Of a stretch of 64,000 nucleotides of DNA, positions 28,308 to 37,001 are shown piece after piece. This stretch comes from Calothrix sp. PCC 7103. Its GTDB lineage: Bacteria; Cyanobacteriota; Cyanobacteriia; Cyanobacteriales; Nostocaceae. Positions within the stretch are counted from its first letter, which is position 1. Every line of letters starts with the position of its first letter. The stretch is from assembly GCF_000331305.1 (NCBI RefSeq), contig NZ_KB217478.1, forward strand, positions 8,729,495 to 8,793,494, written 5' to 3'. The translations under genes and the position numbers were made by a program. Under the pieces are notes generated by a model, which saw only the letters and a list, made by a program, of their open reading frames with translations, did no database searches and was not told the DNA's origin.

Positions 28308-29219
28308 ATGTCAGAACGACAAGAACATCAACCTGACTTTTCACCCCTGCAACTTCTTTGCTTATATGTCAAAGCTTTAGAGCAAGAGGATTTGCAAACT
28401 GCTAATAAAATTTTTGGCATAATTTACTCAGATGGTCGATTGAGAGATGCTATTACAGAAATCAATATTGCTTATGAGAAAGAGAATTTAACATCACCTG
28501 TTTTAAGAGACGCTGAATTTTTAACAAGTAAAATTCGACTGGTCATTATAGAAGGTAATTACATTATTCGCACAGGTATTCGCACAACACTATCTGAGAA
28601 TCCAGAGATAGAAGTTATTGGTGAAGCAACTTCTTATTTTGATGGTTTAAAGCTCATACAACAGCAACAACCAGATGTTGCAATTATAGATGTTGACTTA
28701 CCAGATAAGAATGGCATTGAATTAACACGACAGTTACAACAAAGTAATTCAGATGTTAAATCAATTATTTTGGCTAAATACAACAATACAGAAACTGTTG
28801 TATCTGCTTTTACAGCGGGTGCCAATTCTTATTGCCTAAAAGACATCAAATATAATCATTTGCTTGAAGCTGTCCGCGTTACCCAAAGCGGTAAAAAATG
28901 GTTAGACCCTATAGTTGGAGATATTATCTTAGATATAGCGCAAACTTGCCCATTAAATACAGTCAGCCCTTTTGATATACAAGCCAACATTAAATTTGTA
29001 GAAGAAGCAATTCAGTGTTGTGGTTTTACACAGAGAGAGGTAGAAGTATTAGGATGTCTTGTTGCAGGTAGTAAAAATGCAGAAATTGCTGAAAAACTTT
29101 ACATTACAGTCGGTACTGTTAAAGCTCATATTACTAACCTTTATTCAAAGCTAGGCGCCAGTAACCGTACTCAAGCTTTAATCCAGGCTATACGTTTTGG
29201 CATAATAGAATTGAAATAA
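28308..29219 (+). CDS. NarL/LuxR-family response regulator
   Basis: A 303-aa protein. It has an 80-residue N-terminal helical extension (LQLLCLYVKALEQEDLQTANKIFGII). The receiver domain occupies about residues 80-200: phospho-acceptor Asp128 in AIIDVDLPDKNG and the conserved Lys in SYCLKD. The C-terminal LuxR HTH runs from about 235 to 300: FTQREVEVLGCLVAGSKNAEIAEKLYITVGTVKAHITNLYSKLG. All key receiver residues seem present. No histidine kinase is encoded nearby, so it is an orphan on this element. The N-terminal extension is not typical of NarL proteins. The role, perhaps linking host signals to transfer, is unknown. Confidence 0.9.
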   Translation: MSERQEHQPDFSPLQLLCLYVKALEQEDLQTANKIFGIIYSDGRLRDAITEINIAYEKENLTSPVLRDAEFLTSKIRLVIIEGNYIIRTGIRTTLSENPEIEVIGEATSYFDGLKLIQQQQPDVAIIDVDLPDKNGIELTRQLQQSNSDVKSIILAKYNNTETVVSAFTAGANSYCLKDIKYNHLLEAVRVTQSGKKWLDPIVGDIILDIAQTCPLNTVSPFDIQANIKFVEEAIQCCGFTQREVEVLGCLVAGSKNAEIAEKLYITVGTVKAHITNLYSKLGASNRTQALIQAIRFGIIELK

Positions 29220-29230
29220 TACTGATGAGG

Positions 29231-29258
29231 GGGCGATAGCTTATTTAAATTGTCGCCC
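29231..29258. terminator. Bidirectional hairpin between convergent genes
   Basis: GGGCGATA (29231-29238) pairs with TGTCGCCC (29251-29258), with one mismatch. It is followed by TTTT-containing sequence on the plus strand. It sits in the 55-bp gap between the convergent response-regulator and relaxase genes. Confidence 0.55.
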
Positions 29259-29274
29259 ACTTTTGAGGTTAATT

Positions 29275-30279
29275 TTAGCCAAGCTCGTTTTGAGAGTATT
29301 GCTGGCGCTGACTTCCATTAGTTTTAAGCATTGGTACTTTTCGTAAATGGTTATCTTGAGCTTGTGTACTTAAATTTAAGTTACTAGGATGATTTTTGAT
29401 TTGTTCAATCAATATATTCAATTCTGGTTTGTCATTGTTTTCGCTGTTATTAATAACGCGAAGGGCAAGTGCTTCTGAGTCATTTTCCAAATTAATTTTC
29501 ATACCTCTTGCTAAAAGTCCTTTAATTGTACAAGCTTTTTTGTTTCGACCTAGTTTATTTGCTTGAAAAGCTATAGAGTCTATTGAGTAGGAAATACCTT
29601 GTATTGCACCATCATTATCAACTTTGAATTGAGTTTCTATACCCCTTAACTCAAGCTTCTCTAGAAAATGAGTTATCGTCATAGACGGTTTAATTACAGT
29701 TTCTATCGCATCCTGAATTTGTTCTAATACACTGTCATTAGCTTGTTGGTGTCGTAACCCTTTTTCAAATTCTTCTTGTTCTCGTCGCATTCGTCGTTTC
29801 TGACCACAGTTTGGCGCCGCACGTTCTATTTTCCAAGAATATGGTACAGGTGTCAAATTAAACTCTGATTCCAAATTTCTTAAAACTTTCTCTAAGCGCC
29901 GCTTATCGTACCAATCAGATACACACTTACCATCTATATTGATACGACTGGCGCCAATATGTATGTGAAAGTGTTCACAGTCTGAATGGGTAGCAGCAAA
30001 ATATAAGTTTTTGTCAAATTCCATACCAGTGAGAGTGCCTTTTACTATTTGCTGTAATTGATGTGTATCGGGTTTTTCTAGGTGTGCAAAGCTAATACTG
30101 ATATGGCTAACAGGCGATTTTACTTCTGGGTTGAGTTGTCGAGTTGCTGTTAATTGTCTATAAAAATCTTGCGGAGTCTCTCCAGCAAGGTTAGTACACA
30201 GAAGTTGTGCTTCTTCTTTTTCCAGAATATATTTGGTTAGCCCAGCAAAATGTTTACCTTTCTTAATCTTTCCAATCAT
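29275..30279 (-). CDS. MOBP-like relaxase
   Basis: A 334-aa relaxase/mobilisation nuclease. The N-terminus MIGKIKKGKHFAGLTKYILEK carries the expected catalytic Tyr (Y17) in motif I. Motif III is textbook: H98-S-D100-x-x-H103-x-H105-I-H107 followed by GASRIN. The serine-rich motif II region is SHISISFAHLEKPD. These enzymes nick oriT and lead the strand into the secretion channel. The C-terminal 180 residues are charged and less conserved. It overlaps the mobC gene by 17 bp, forming a mobCA operon on the minus strand. Confidence 0.92.
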   Translation of the reverse strand: MIGKIKKGKHFAGLTKYILEKEEAQLLCTNLAGETPQDFYRQLTATRQLNPEVKSPVSHISISFAHLEKPDTHQLQQIVKGTLTGMEFDKNLYFAATHSDCEHFHIHIGASRINIDGKCVSDWYDKRRLEKVLRNLESEFNLTPVPYSWKIERAAPNCGQKRRMRREQEEFEKGLRHQQANDSVLEQIQDAIETVIKPSMTITHFLEKLELRGIETQFKVDNDGAIQGISYSIDSIAFQANKLGRNKKACTIKGLLARGMKINLENDSEALALRVINNSENNDKPELNILIEQIKNHPSNLNLSTQAQDNHLRKVPMLKTNGSQRQQYSQNELG

Positions 30280-30646
30280 CGTTTTCTTCCGGTTGTTTAC
30301 TTAAAGCTTTGGCGCCAACTATTAGATGTAATCGTATTTCAGAAATCTTCTTCATCAATTCCTCAATCATGATAGGGCTAATAGCTGGTGATGTTGAACC
30401 ACTGCCCATAGCATTATTTTGGGTTTGAGCTATGCAATTAATATCTTCGGCAATCTTTAATAATTGCCAATAGCACTGCCAGTTTACCTGTGGAATAGTT
30501 TTGATACGGCATTGTGCTATCCGCCGCCTGACTAACTCTGCTTTACTAATATTTAGAGAATCCGCGACTTGAACCAAAGAATTATTCTGCTCTTTAGTTA
30601 GCAGCATCTCAAATCTTACCATTTTTTGTTTCGGTTTGGCTTGCAT
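30263..30646 (-). CDS. mobC: MobC-like relaxosome accessory protein
   Basis: 128 aa from ATG 30646 (frame open to a GTG at 30697). The N-terminal ribbon-helix-helix-like segment KMVRFEMLLTKEQNNSLVQVADSLNISKAELVRRRI resembles plasmid mobilisation MobC/MbeC proteins. A helical region with NWQCYWQLLKIAEDINCIAQTQNNA follows, also typical of MobC. MobC proteins bind oriT and help the relaxase. The overlapping relaxase gene confirms the pairing. Confidence 0.82.
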   Translation of the reverse strand: MQAKPKQKMVRFEMLLTKEQNNSLVQVADSLNISKAELVRRRIAQCRIKTIPQVNWQCYWQLLKIAEDINCIAQTQNNAMGSGSTSPAISPIMIEELMKKISEIRLHLIVGAKALSKQPEENDDWKD

Positions 30647-30697
30647 TTTCAGTCTTGTTCTTAATATTGAATAAACTTGATTAAGTAGGCAATACAC

Positions 30698-30801
30698 ATT
30701 GTTTAATTTGATTTATGTAAAACTCCTACTATTATAGGCTAGCCTAAAAATGAACATTAAATTACCTAACGTTACTTTTTTACTCAACACAGGAGTTAAA
30801 T
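30698..30801. promoter_or_regulatory. mobC upstream region; candidate oriT with 12-bp palindrome
   Basis: This 104-bp divergent intergenic gap contains the perfect palindrome TAGGCTAGCCTA (30735-30746) in AT-rich surroundings. oriT sites of MobC/MobA systems commonly lie directly upstream of mobC. No known nick consensus was recognised. The site could instead be an operator for MobC autoregulation. Confidence 0.4.
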
Positions 30802-31242
30802 ATGGAAACAGAAAAGATTACTGTCAAGCAATTTTTTAGACGCTATGAGAAAGGAGAGCGAGATTTTCAGCACATCCTTTTAGAATATGCTGACTTAAGT
30901 GGGGCTGAACTTCAAAGTATTGAGATGGGAGGCGCTCAATTTAATTATGTTAACTTGAGTGGTATCAAGCTGAAAGATTTTAATTTAAGTGCCACCTTTA
31001 CTTACTGTAACTTCACAAATGCCAAAATCGAATCTTGCAATCTAGAAAGCACGAGATTCTTTGACTGTGATTTTACAAGCGCTACCTTAATATCAGTCAA
31101 CCTTACTAGTACTTATTTTACTAGAGTTAATCTTCAACGGACTAGAACTAGTGGCTTTGGTGAAAGTCCTTGTAGGTTTAGGGATGTTACTCGAGAAGAT
31201 GGTGTTTTTGTTCCTGGTTTTACCTTCGACCTTTATAAGTAA
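30802..31242 (+). CDS. Pentapeptide-repeat protein, C-terminus altered by IS insertion
   Basis: A 146-aa protein. After a 28-residue start (METEKITVKQFFRRYEKGERDF) come about 16 A(D/N)LxX pentapeptides (YADLSGAELQSIEMGGAQF, CNLESTRFFDCDF, NLTSTYFTRVNL). This is a right-handed quadrilateral beta-helix. Some pentapeptide proteins mimic DNA or bind gyrase, but no function can be assigned. The stop codon TAA at 31240-31242 is formed from the TA target site plus the first base of the adjoining IS630 element. Reading across the element, the original gene would have continued for 12 more codons from 32318 (YLLKMILHNYGH). Confidence 0.85.
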   Translation: METEKITVKQFFRRYEKGERDFQHILLEYADLSGAELQSIEMGGAQFNYVNLSGIKLKDFNLSATFTYCNFTNAKIESCNLESTRFFDCDFTSATLISVNLTSTYFTRVNLQRTRTSGFGESPCRFRDVTREDGVFVPGFTFDLYK

Positions 31243-32317
31243 CTGGACAAAATTAATTACATAAATATGTGGTAGGATATTTGAGACCAAAAAGGTGCAT
31301 TTATTAATATTTTATATGATATTCATTAGAGACATCAATCCCCTATCACTTAAATTGCTAGAAAGAATTTATCGTCAAAGCCGACATCATCAGGTACGAC
31401 AGAGAGCGCATTGCTTGATACTAGCAGCAAGTGGCAAAAAAATGAAAGAGTTGATAAGGATTTTTCAGGTAAGTTACAAAACAATCTATAACTGGTTTGA
31501 GCGTTGGGAGTTAGAGGGAATAGTAGGATTGTATAACAAACCTGGAAGAGGTAGTAAGCGAACATTTAGCGACGAACAGGAAAAAAGAATTAAAGAGTGG
31601 GTTGATGAAGAGCCAAGACAGTTAAAAAAGGTATTACAAAAAGTTAAAGAAGAATGGCAAATTGAGGTAAGTACTAAAACAATTAAAAGAATAATTAAAA
31701 ATTTATCGCTCTCGTTGGCATCGAATGCGCCGAGATGTTGGTGGAGAACCAGACCCTATAGAATACAAGGAAAAGAAGGCACAACTCGAAGAGTTTAAGA
31801 AATTAGATTCAGAGGGAAAAATAGATTTATATTATTTAGATGAAACTGGATTTTGCTTAATACATAGCTGTTCCTTATGGGTGGCAAAATATTGGAGAAT
31901 ATTTACCAATTCCAAGTAATCGTAGTCGGCGCCTCAATGTATTGGGCATTATGAATAGAAGTAACCATCTTGAGACTTATGTTTCATCACAAAGTATTAA
32001 TTCAGATGTTGTTGCTCATTGTATTGATACTTTCTTTTCTACAGTAGATAAACCAACAGTAATTGTTGTTGATAAAGCTTCCATTCATACAAGCAATGCC
32101 ATATTCGATAAAATTGAAGAATGGCAGGAGCGTGGGATTACAATATTTGAATTACCATCATATTCGCCACAATTAAATTTGATTGAAATTCTCTGGCGAT
32201 TTATCAAATATGAATGGATTGAAATATCTGCTTATTCGAGTTGGGAAACTTTTGTTGCATCTGTAGAAAAAATCCTTAGAGAATTTGGAGAAAATTATGT
32301 AATTAATTTTGTCTAAC
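31242..32317 (+). mobile_element. IS630-family insertion sequence (degenerate)
   Basis: A 1,076-bp element with terminal inverted repeats. A 19-bp core GACAAAATTAATTACATAA (31246-31264) is perfectly matched inverted at 32295-32313; the outermost 4-5 bp match poorly. It is flanked by TA dinucleotides (31240-31241 and 32318-32319), the target duplication of IS630/Tc1 elements. It contains a frame-shifted transposase gene. Confidence 0.82.
31316..32316 (+). pseudogene. IS630 transposase, broken by two frameshifts
   Basis: The N-terminal part (31316 to about 31700) has the HTH region LIRIFQVSYKTIYNWFERWELEGIVGLYNKPGRG. After a frameshift near 31700 the chain resumes with DLYYLDETGFCL (first DDE Asp). 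After a second near 31865 it continues AVPYGWQNIGEYLPIPS, VVDKASIHTS (second Asp), and SYSPQLNLIEILWRFIKYEW (catalytic Glu). All catalytic residues are still encoded, but not in one frame. It is therefore inactive unless frameshifting or sequence error is involved. Confidence 0.85.
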
Positions 32318-32319
32318 TA

Positions 32320-32935
32320 CTTATTAAAAATGATTTTGCATAATTATGGTCATTAGAGCCTACAAAGTTACCAGTAATACTGTATATTCGTTTCCCATGA
32401 GTTTTACGGCGTTAAATATCTAGAAGTTTACTGAGAGCTAGTGCGCGCGTTAAATTCTGCTTTTAAAATCAGCACCCCAACTAATCTATCCGCAGTACTG
32501 TCACCGCACTAGTTCCATTCCGCTTTGACTTATAATACCGTGGCGCCCAAAAAGTTAAATCAAGTTTTTGACCATGCGATTAATATATTAAATTAACGTC
32601 AGCAGTTGAGGACAAGCAGAACTAGACTAACATTCTTCAAACAACTAGCTCTATTTTTCTCTGGATAAATAAATACGTATGTCACCACTGCTTGCTCCTT
32701 CAGATAGCGAGCAATATAAAGGCTGTTTCAGCGCACACCGCCAAGAAGTGACCAGTAGGGAATTGGTAGGGAATTTGTGTACCACTAGCTTGATGATGGA
32801 CTCAAAAATCCTACCAATTCCCTCCTAATCGATTTATGCCTAGAGTCATAGATAAAATATAGACTACTGTCCTATCCACCTTTTGATTTGATGCTGCTAA
32901 TGTGAGACAAATGCCATCGAATGTTATGAGTGCTT
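32320..32935. other. Non-coding region upstream of parM-like gene
   Basis: About 610 bp without genes. The first about 40 bp are the severed 3' end of the pentapeptide gene. The main feature is the inverted repeat at 32757-32823 described separately. A run of short repeats (TAGGGAATT twice, 11 bp apart) lies in its left arm. Confidence 0.55.
32757..32823. promoter_or_regulatory. 14-bp perfect inverted repeat, candidate centromere or operator
   Basis: AGGGAATTGGTAGG (32757-32770) and its exact complement CCTACCAATTCCCT (32810-32823) are separated by 39 bp. The left arm overlaps a direct repeat TAGGGAATT-GG-TAGGGAATT. It ends about 110 bp upstream of the ParM-like ATPase gene. ParM-type partition loci usually have such a parC/operator region there. 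Function inferred from position. Confidence 0.5.
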
Positions 32936-34102
32936 ATGAGCAGATTAAACAAAGAGCGATTACCAGATGTTACATTAACGTTAGATTTTGGTGGGAGTGG
33001 AACAAAAGGAATTGTACAAATTAAAGGAGGTAGACCTTACTCAATATGGATGGAACCTGCTGTCATCGAAGCAACGAAGATGTCGCTTGGGTTTCAAACT
33101 CGTAACTTAGGCAATGCTTATCCAGAAAATACAGCTTGGGTAGGAGTGGGTAAAGATTATCGAGCAGTTGGTTACTTGGCGCGTAGCACTTATGGCGCCA
33201 CACCAGGATTAAGACCGCGAAAATTTGAGTTAGCTGTATATAAAACATTGGCTGCGATTTGGGTTATAAAGCAGAAGTGCAAGTTAAGAGAATCTTTTGA
33301 CGTATCCTTGGCGTTGCTATTACCACCGGGGGAGTTTGAAGATTCGGCTTTACTCAAACCAATGCTTAAGGATGCTTTGACTGAGTTTGATACACCAACA
33401 GGAATTTTACATGCGAACTTAATTGGCTACGAATGCTTTCCTGAAGGCGCCGGGATTTATGCGATGTACTGCAAAAACACGGGTGAGGCAATTCGACGTA
33501 AAGTTATCGCAATAGTGATGCTGGGATACCGCAATGCATCTGTGATAGTGTCTCGACGCGGTATTTTGAACAGAGGTAAAACTACTAACTTGGGTATGGC
33601 GCAAATGGTTGAAAAGGTTATAGAGCGGACATCAGGGTTAGAAGTTGAACAGTTAACTCAAGCGATTGTAAATGCTTCGGGTGAACTAAAGGCTCAACAC
33701 TTTTATGGTGTTTGCACCTCAACTAGTCATCAAGATGTAGAAATAGAAAAAATTATAGCTGCTGTAAATTCTTCCAGAGCCGAATACACAATTTCACTGG
33801 CGAACTGGTTAAAAGAAGTATTGCCACATTCCAATGAATTGGATGAGTTAATTATTTGTGGTGGGACAGCAGATTATCTGCGTAGTGAACTTGATTCTAT
33901 ATTTCCGGTGACACCAATCGAATGGCATGGAGGCGTCGAAATTCCCCACAGCCTTAGCGAACAATGGTTAGGTAATCGTCTTGCTGATGTTTGGGCGTTA
34001 TCCGTCTACCACGGCATCAAAGTTAGAGCAGGTTGTCGAGAAGTGGGAAACAAAGAAAGTGGGGGACAAGATAAAAGAATGGAAAATAACATTCCGTCTT
34101 AA
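32936..34102 (+). CDS. ParM/StbA-like actin-type ATPase
   Basis: 388 aa from ATG 32936. Actin-fold nucleotide motifs are visible: phosphate-1 LTLDFGGSGTKG (residues about 14-25), a phosphate-2-like region KVIAIVMLGYRNASVIV (about 188-204), and the adenosine motif ELIICGGTADYL (about 302-313). ParM proteins polymerise to push plasmid copies apart, binding a small DNA-binding partner (ParR) on parC. A repeat-bearing upstream region and a small downstream gene fit this. The last 20 residues (EVGNKESGGQDKRMENN) come from an inverted GTGGG repeat, so the C-terminus is probably not native. Confidence 0.82.
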   Translation: MSRLNKERLPDVTLTLDFGGSGTKGIVQIKGGRPYSIWMEPAVIEATKMSLGFQTRNLGNAYPENTAWVGVGKDYRAVGYLARSTYGATPGLRPRKFELAVYKTLAAIWVIKQKCKLRESFDVSLALLLPPGEFEDSALLKPMLKDALTEFDTPTGILHANLIGYECFPEGAGIYAMYCKNTGEAIRRKVIAIVMLGYRNASVIVSRRGILNRGKTTNLGMAQMVEKVIERTSGLEVEQLTQAIVNASGELKAQHFYGVCTSTSHQDVEIEKIIAAVNSSRAEYTISLANWLKEVLPHSNELDELIICGGTADYLRSELDSIFPVTPIEWHGGVEIPHSLSEQWLGNRLADVWALSVYHGIKVRAGCREVGNKESGGQDKRMENNIPS

Positions 34103-34140
34103 TAACTCTTCTCCCACTCCCCCACTTTCCCACTCTCCCA
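34039..34140. repeat. GTGGGGGA/CACTCCCCCAC inverted repeat overlapping end of parM-like gene
   Basis: G-rich units (GTGGGAAAC, GTGGGGGAC) at 34041-34070 are mirrored by CCCACTCCCCCACTTTCCC (about 34110-34130) just after the stop codon. The same repeat class is inserted in frame in the gene at 38077-42528 (positions 41700-41828). It could act as a transcript hairpin here. Confidence 0.55.
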
Positions 34141-34153
34141 CTCCTCTAAAATT

Positions 34154-34603
34154 ATGGGTAAAAAAAAAGATTTCTTATGGCGCCATCAGCCACTGTTAGA
34201 TTCGGATAATGCAAAATTGCTTAATTATGTCCAAAATGAAAACTTGCACCCGTTTCAGGATAAGACAGCGATAATAATGACTGCTCTTAGCGCCTATTAT
34301 TTACCATTGGCACTATACAGCGAAGGTAATTGTTCTCGTGAAACTTTAGAGTTGATATTTTTTGATTCAGTTAACGCAATTGCAAATCATCTTAAATACT
34401 TATGTACTGTAATGAAAATAGATGAAGGAAAAGTTAGTCGTATTTTATACAGCGCATTTGGAAAGGTGACAGCCGAAGTTGATAATTTCCAATACTTGGC
34501 GCAAGAGCAAACGCCGACACCGGACATAGAGAACGAAGTCGATCATTTTGACCTGCAAATGTGGAATTTAGCAGGAATCACAACAGATAGCGAAACATTT
34601 TGA
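34154..34603 (+). CDS. Small unknown protein next to ParM-like gene
   Basis: A 149-aa, mainly helical, acidic protein (MGKKKDFLWRHQPLLDSDNAKLL, then AIIMTALSAYYLPLALYSEGNCSRETLELIFFDSV). No known motif is visible. In particular no clear ribbon-helix-helix was seen. It follows the ParM-like gene by 51 bp and precedes a ParA/TraL-like gene by 22 bp. By position it could be the ParR-type adaptor, but nothing in the sequence confirms that. Confidence 0.7.
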   Translation: MGKKKDFLWRHQPLLDSDNAKLLNYVQNENLHPFQDKTAIIMTALSAYYLPLALYSEGNCSRETLELIFFDSVNAIANHLKYLCTVMKIDEGKVSRILYSAFGKVTAEVDNFQYLAQEQTPTPDIENEVDHFDLQMWNLAGITTDSETF

Positions 34604-34625
34604 GAGTGGAGATGCAATACAGTAT

Positions 34626-35363
34626 ATGGGAAGAATACATTTAATCGATGGAGAAAAGGGAGGTGTCGGTAAGTCTTTGTTCGCGCGCGTTATGGTGCAG
34701 TATGCGATTGAGAAAAAGTTGGAACACGCTTTGGTTGATGCGGATATAACAAACCAAGATGTAAAACGATTCTATGATTATGCAGTTGATGCCGAGTTTA
34801 GCGAAGCTCTAAACAAGGGAGATAAAGCAGATGTTATTTTTGAATTAGCTCGGAAGAAACCAGTTATCGTCAACCTTCCTGCAAACGTGTTTCCCAAAGT
34901 CAATAACTGGATTCAAAAGGGAAAATTATTAGAGGTTGCCTCGAAGTATGGCGTAGATATTTGTAAATGGTTTGTTTGTGATGGAGGTTTTGAATCGATT
35001 GACTTATTCTATCAATCAATTAATTTACATAAGGACAAAATGCTGCATGTCTTTGTTAGGAATTTAGGAAAAACAGACGATTGGAGCTTTCTTCAGGAAA
35101 ATCATGCTTACAAAACAATCACCAACAAGTATAAAAATACTCTCAAAATCATTGATTTTTCTTTACTGTATCCGGGTGACAGATATTTTATTGACTCAAA
35201 TAAGTTTCGATTCGATGCTCCTAACATCGAAGAGACGATGCCAATTATGTCACAGCAGCGGCTATCTACTTTCTTGGAGGAATCACATCTAGCTATTGAA
35301 CGCACGCAGCTTTGGTCAAAAGACAAACAACCAGTCAAACAGAACTTAGACGTAAAAAGTTAG
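34626..35363 (+). CDS. TraL/ParA-like P-loop ATPase
   Basis: A 245-aa protein. The deviant Walker A GEKGGVGKS stands at residues 9-17, with the two-lysine signature of ParA/MinD ATPases. HALVDADITNQDVKRFYD follows (the conserved Asp of switch I), then KPVIVNLPANV. It is shorter than partition ParA and has no N-terminal HTH. It matches TraL-like conjugation-associated P-loop proteins in style. It is co-directional with the ParM-like gene and with three unknown genes that follow. Confidence 0.8.
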   Translation: MGRIHLIDGEKGGVGKSLFARVMVQYAIEKKLEHALVDADITNQDVKRFYDYAVDAEFSEALNKGDKADVIFELARKKPVIVNLPANVFPKVNNWIQKGKLLEVASKYGVDICKWFVCDGGFESIDLFYQSINLHKDKMLHVFVRNLGKTDDWSFLQENHAYKTITNKYKNTLKIIDFSLLYPGDRYFIDSNKFRFDAPNIEETMPIMSQQRLSTFLEESHLAIERTQLWSKDKQPVKQNLDVKS

Positions 35364-35367
35364 CTTT

Positions 35368-36324
35368 ATGTCATATCAATTTAAGTCTCTATATTCAACA
35401 GATAGTGCCTTAAGCTACGATGTTACAACTTCTAACGATAGCCAGTATATGGGGCGCCTGTATATCCTTACCGCAGAAAACCCAGTGTTACAGAACTTGG
35501 GAATTGAGAAAGAGTGGTTTCTAGCTCATGAGTCGGGAGAATTTATGATTTGCGGTCATATTAATAATATTGGTGAGTGGAGCTTATCATCCTATAGAAG
35601 CCTGGAACCGAGTTTAGAATACACAACAAAAAGTCAAATATTTGACCAGGTTTTTAGCCACGAGTATATCCAAGAAGTCTTACATAGCAATAAAGTTATC
35701 GAATCATCACAATTTATCGACGAGAGTAAACGTCTAAGTGATAACAATAATGATTCGGATGATGCACAAGAGGCTGTCAACTCTACTACCCCAACTCAGT
35801 TAAGTATTAGTGTCCCTAATTTAGAAATGTTAGGAGAGATAATTTTACGTTCTTCTCCAGACGAGTTGTTAACATTACAGTCAGAAGAAGAAGGCACATA
35901 TCAAATAAATCAATCGTTTGAAAATGAGGCGCCTGTTATGACTGATATAGTTTTCAATGAAATAATGCCCACATCACAGTTAGAAAAAACTGAGTTACTA
36001 GAAATTGAACAAGCAATTGTGGACAAAATTATAGAGGAGTATCAAACTCATGATATAAGCGAGTTTATCTTACCTCCAACCGGGAAAGTAACAGTTCACG
36101 TTGAGTCAGATTATTTTGTATTGTCTGATTCTGTTGATGGGCACACAATATTAGCTGCTACCTTCGATGGAGAAGTTATGGAGGAGCTAAAGAAAGCTGA
36201 CGCAATTGAGTTTAACTCATTGTTACAATCTCATGAAGTAGAAATTTTCACGCTGCTGTCAAGCCAAAGTCACTCTCAAACTGAAAAAACAAACCTACAG
36301 AAGGGAATTGATTATGGTACATAG
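35368..36324 (+). CDS. Unknown acidic protein
   Basis: A 318-aa, strongly acidic protein starting 4 bp after the TraL-like gene. The N-terminal 110 residues are a compact beta-rich domain (GRLYILTAENPVLQNLGIEKEWFLAHESGEFMICGHINNIGEWSL split by turns). The rest is Glu/Ser/Thr-rich, with a beta segment KVTVHVESDYFVLSD near residue 230. No family was recognised. Its 3' end overlaps the next gene by 11 bp. Confidence 0.65.
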   Translation: MSYQFKSLYSTDSALSYDVTTSNDSQYMGRLYILTAENPVLQNLGIEKEWFLAHESGEFMICGHINNIGEWSLSSYRSLEPSLEYTTKSQIFDQVFSHEYIQEVLHSNKVIESSQFIDESKRLSDNNNDSDDAQEAVNSTTPTQLSISVPNLEMLGEIILRSSPDELLTLQSEEEGTYQINQSFENEAPVMTDIVFNEIMPTSQLEKTELLEIEQAIVDKIIEEYQTHDISEFILPPTGKVTVHVESDYFVLSDSVDGHTILAATFDGEVMEELKKADAIEFNSLLQSHEVEIFTLLSSQSHSQTEKTNLQKGIDYGT

Positions 36325-36967
36325 TTTGCGTCAAGCTAAAACAGAAAATTTTTTGAATCGCTTACTTGAAGGTAAGGACGCTGATTTTCAAAGACGGGTT
36401 TTAGCGATAACAGTCGAACATGGACTTTCTACAAACGACCCGCTATTTCTCGTCATGCTAGCAACAGGTCAACTTCAAGTATTGCTCGAAGATAAACCTA
36501 ACGAACTCGATAGCTTATTTAAACGCTGGTCAGAATCTATCTACGACCAGCTAGAGAAAGCTAAACGTACAGCTACCTCTGGTCAAGAAGTAGAAATTCG
36601 TAAAATGGTAGACCGATTAATTAAGCATAGCGAGTCAAAGGAACGCAGCCGTTTAAAGGTGATGATACCAGCATTAGGAATACTTTCTTCAGCGATTGGG
36701 TTTGGAGTTTTAGCTGGGTTAGCTGTTCCTGTATGGCTAGCTGGTGGATATGCACCCGTTAGACCAAGAAAGTTAACTGTTGCCGAAGTTGAAATTTTGC
36801 AATGGTCTCTAACTCCTGAAGGTAAGCTCGCACGTGATATTATGACTTGGAATTCAGAAAGCTTGACTAATCTTAACTGTACCAAAGTTAATGCCCAACG
36901 TATAATAGCAGCAAAAGAGAAACGAGGCGCCGGAGATTATTGTTTGCTGCGAGTAAAGGCGCCGTAA
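36314..36967 (+). CDS. Membrane-anchored unknown protein (DUF6753-like)
   Basis: 217 aa from ATG 36314, preferred because AAGGGA stands 7 nt upstream. The N-terminus (FLNRLLEGKDADFQRRVLAI, then NDPLFLVMLATGQLQVLLED) matches my memory of DUF6753, a family from cyanobacterial plasmids. A charged coiled region follows. One membrane helix is at about residues 115-140 (ALGILSSAIGFGVLAGLAVPVWLAGGY), with a C-terminal domain outside. Tight coupling to the TraL-like operon suggests a transfer or maintenance role. Confidence 0.65.
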   Translation: MVHSLRQAKTENFLNRLLEGKDADFQRRVLAITVEHGLSTNDPLFLVMLATGQLQVLLEDKPNELDSLFKRWSESIYDQLEKAKRTATSGQEVEIRKMVDRLIKHSESKERSRLKVMIPALGILSSAIGFGVLAGLAVPVWLAGGYAPVRPRKLTVAEVEILQWSLTPEGKLARDIMTWNSESLTNLNCTKVNAQRIIAAKEKRGAGDYCLLRVKAP

Positions 36968-37001
36968 TCTATTACAAAAATCATCTTAACTAGAGGTTTT
37001 T

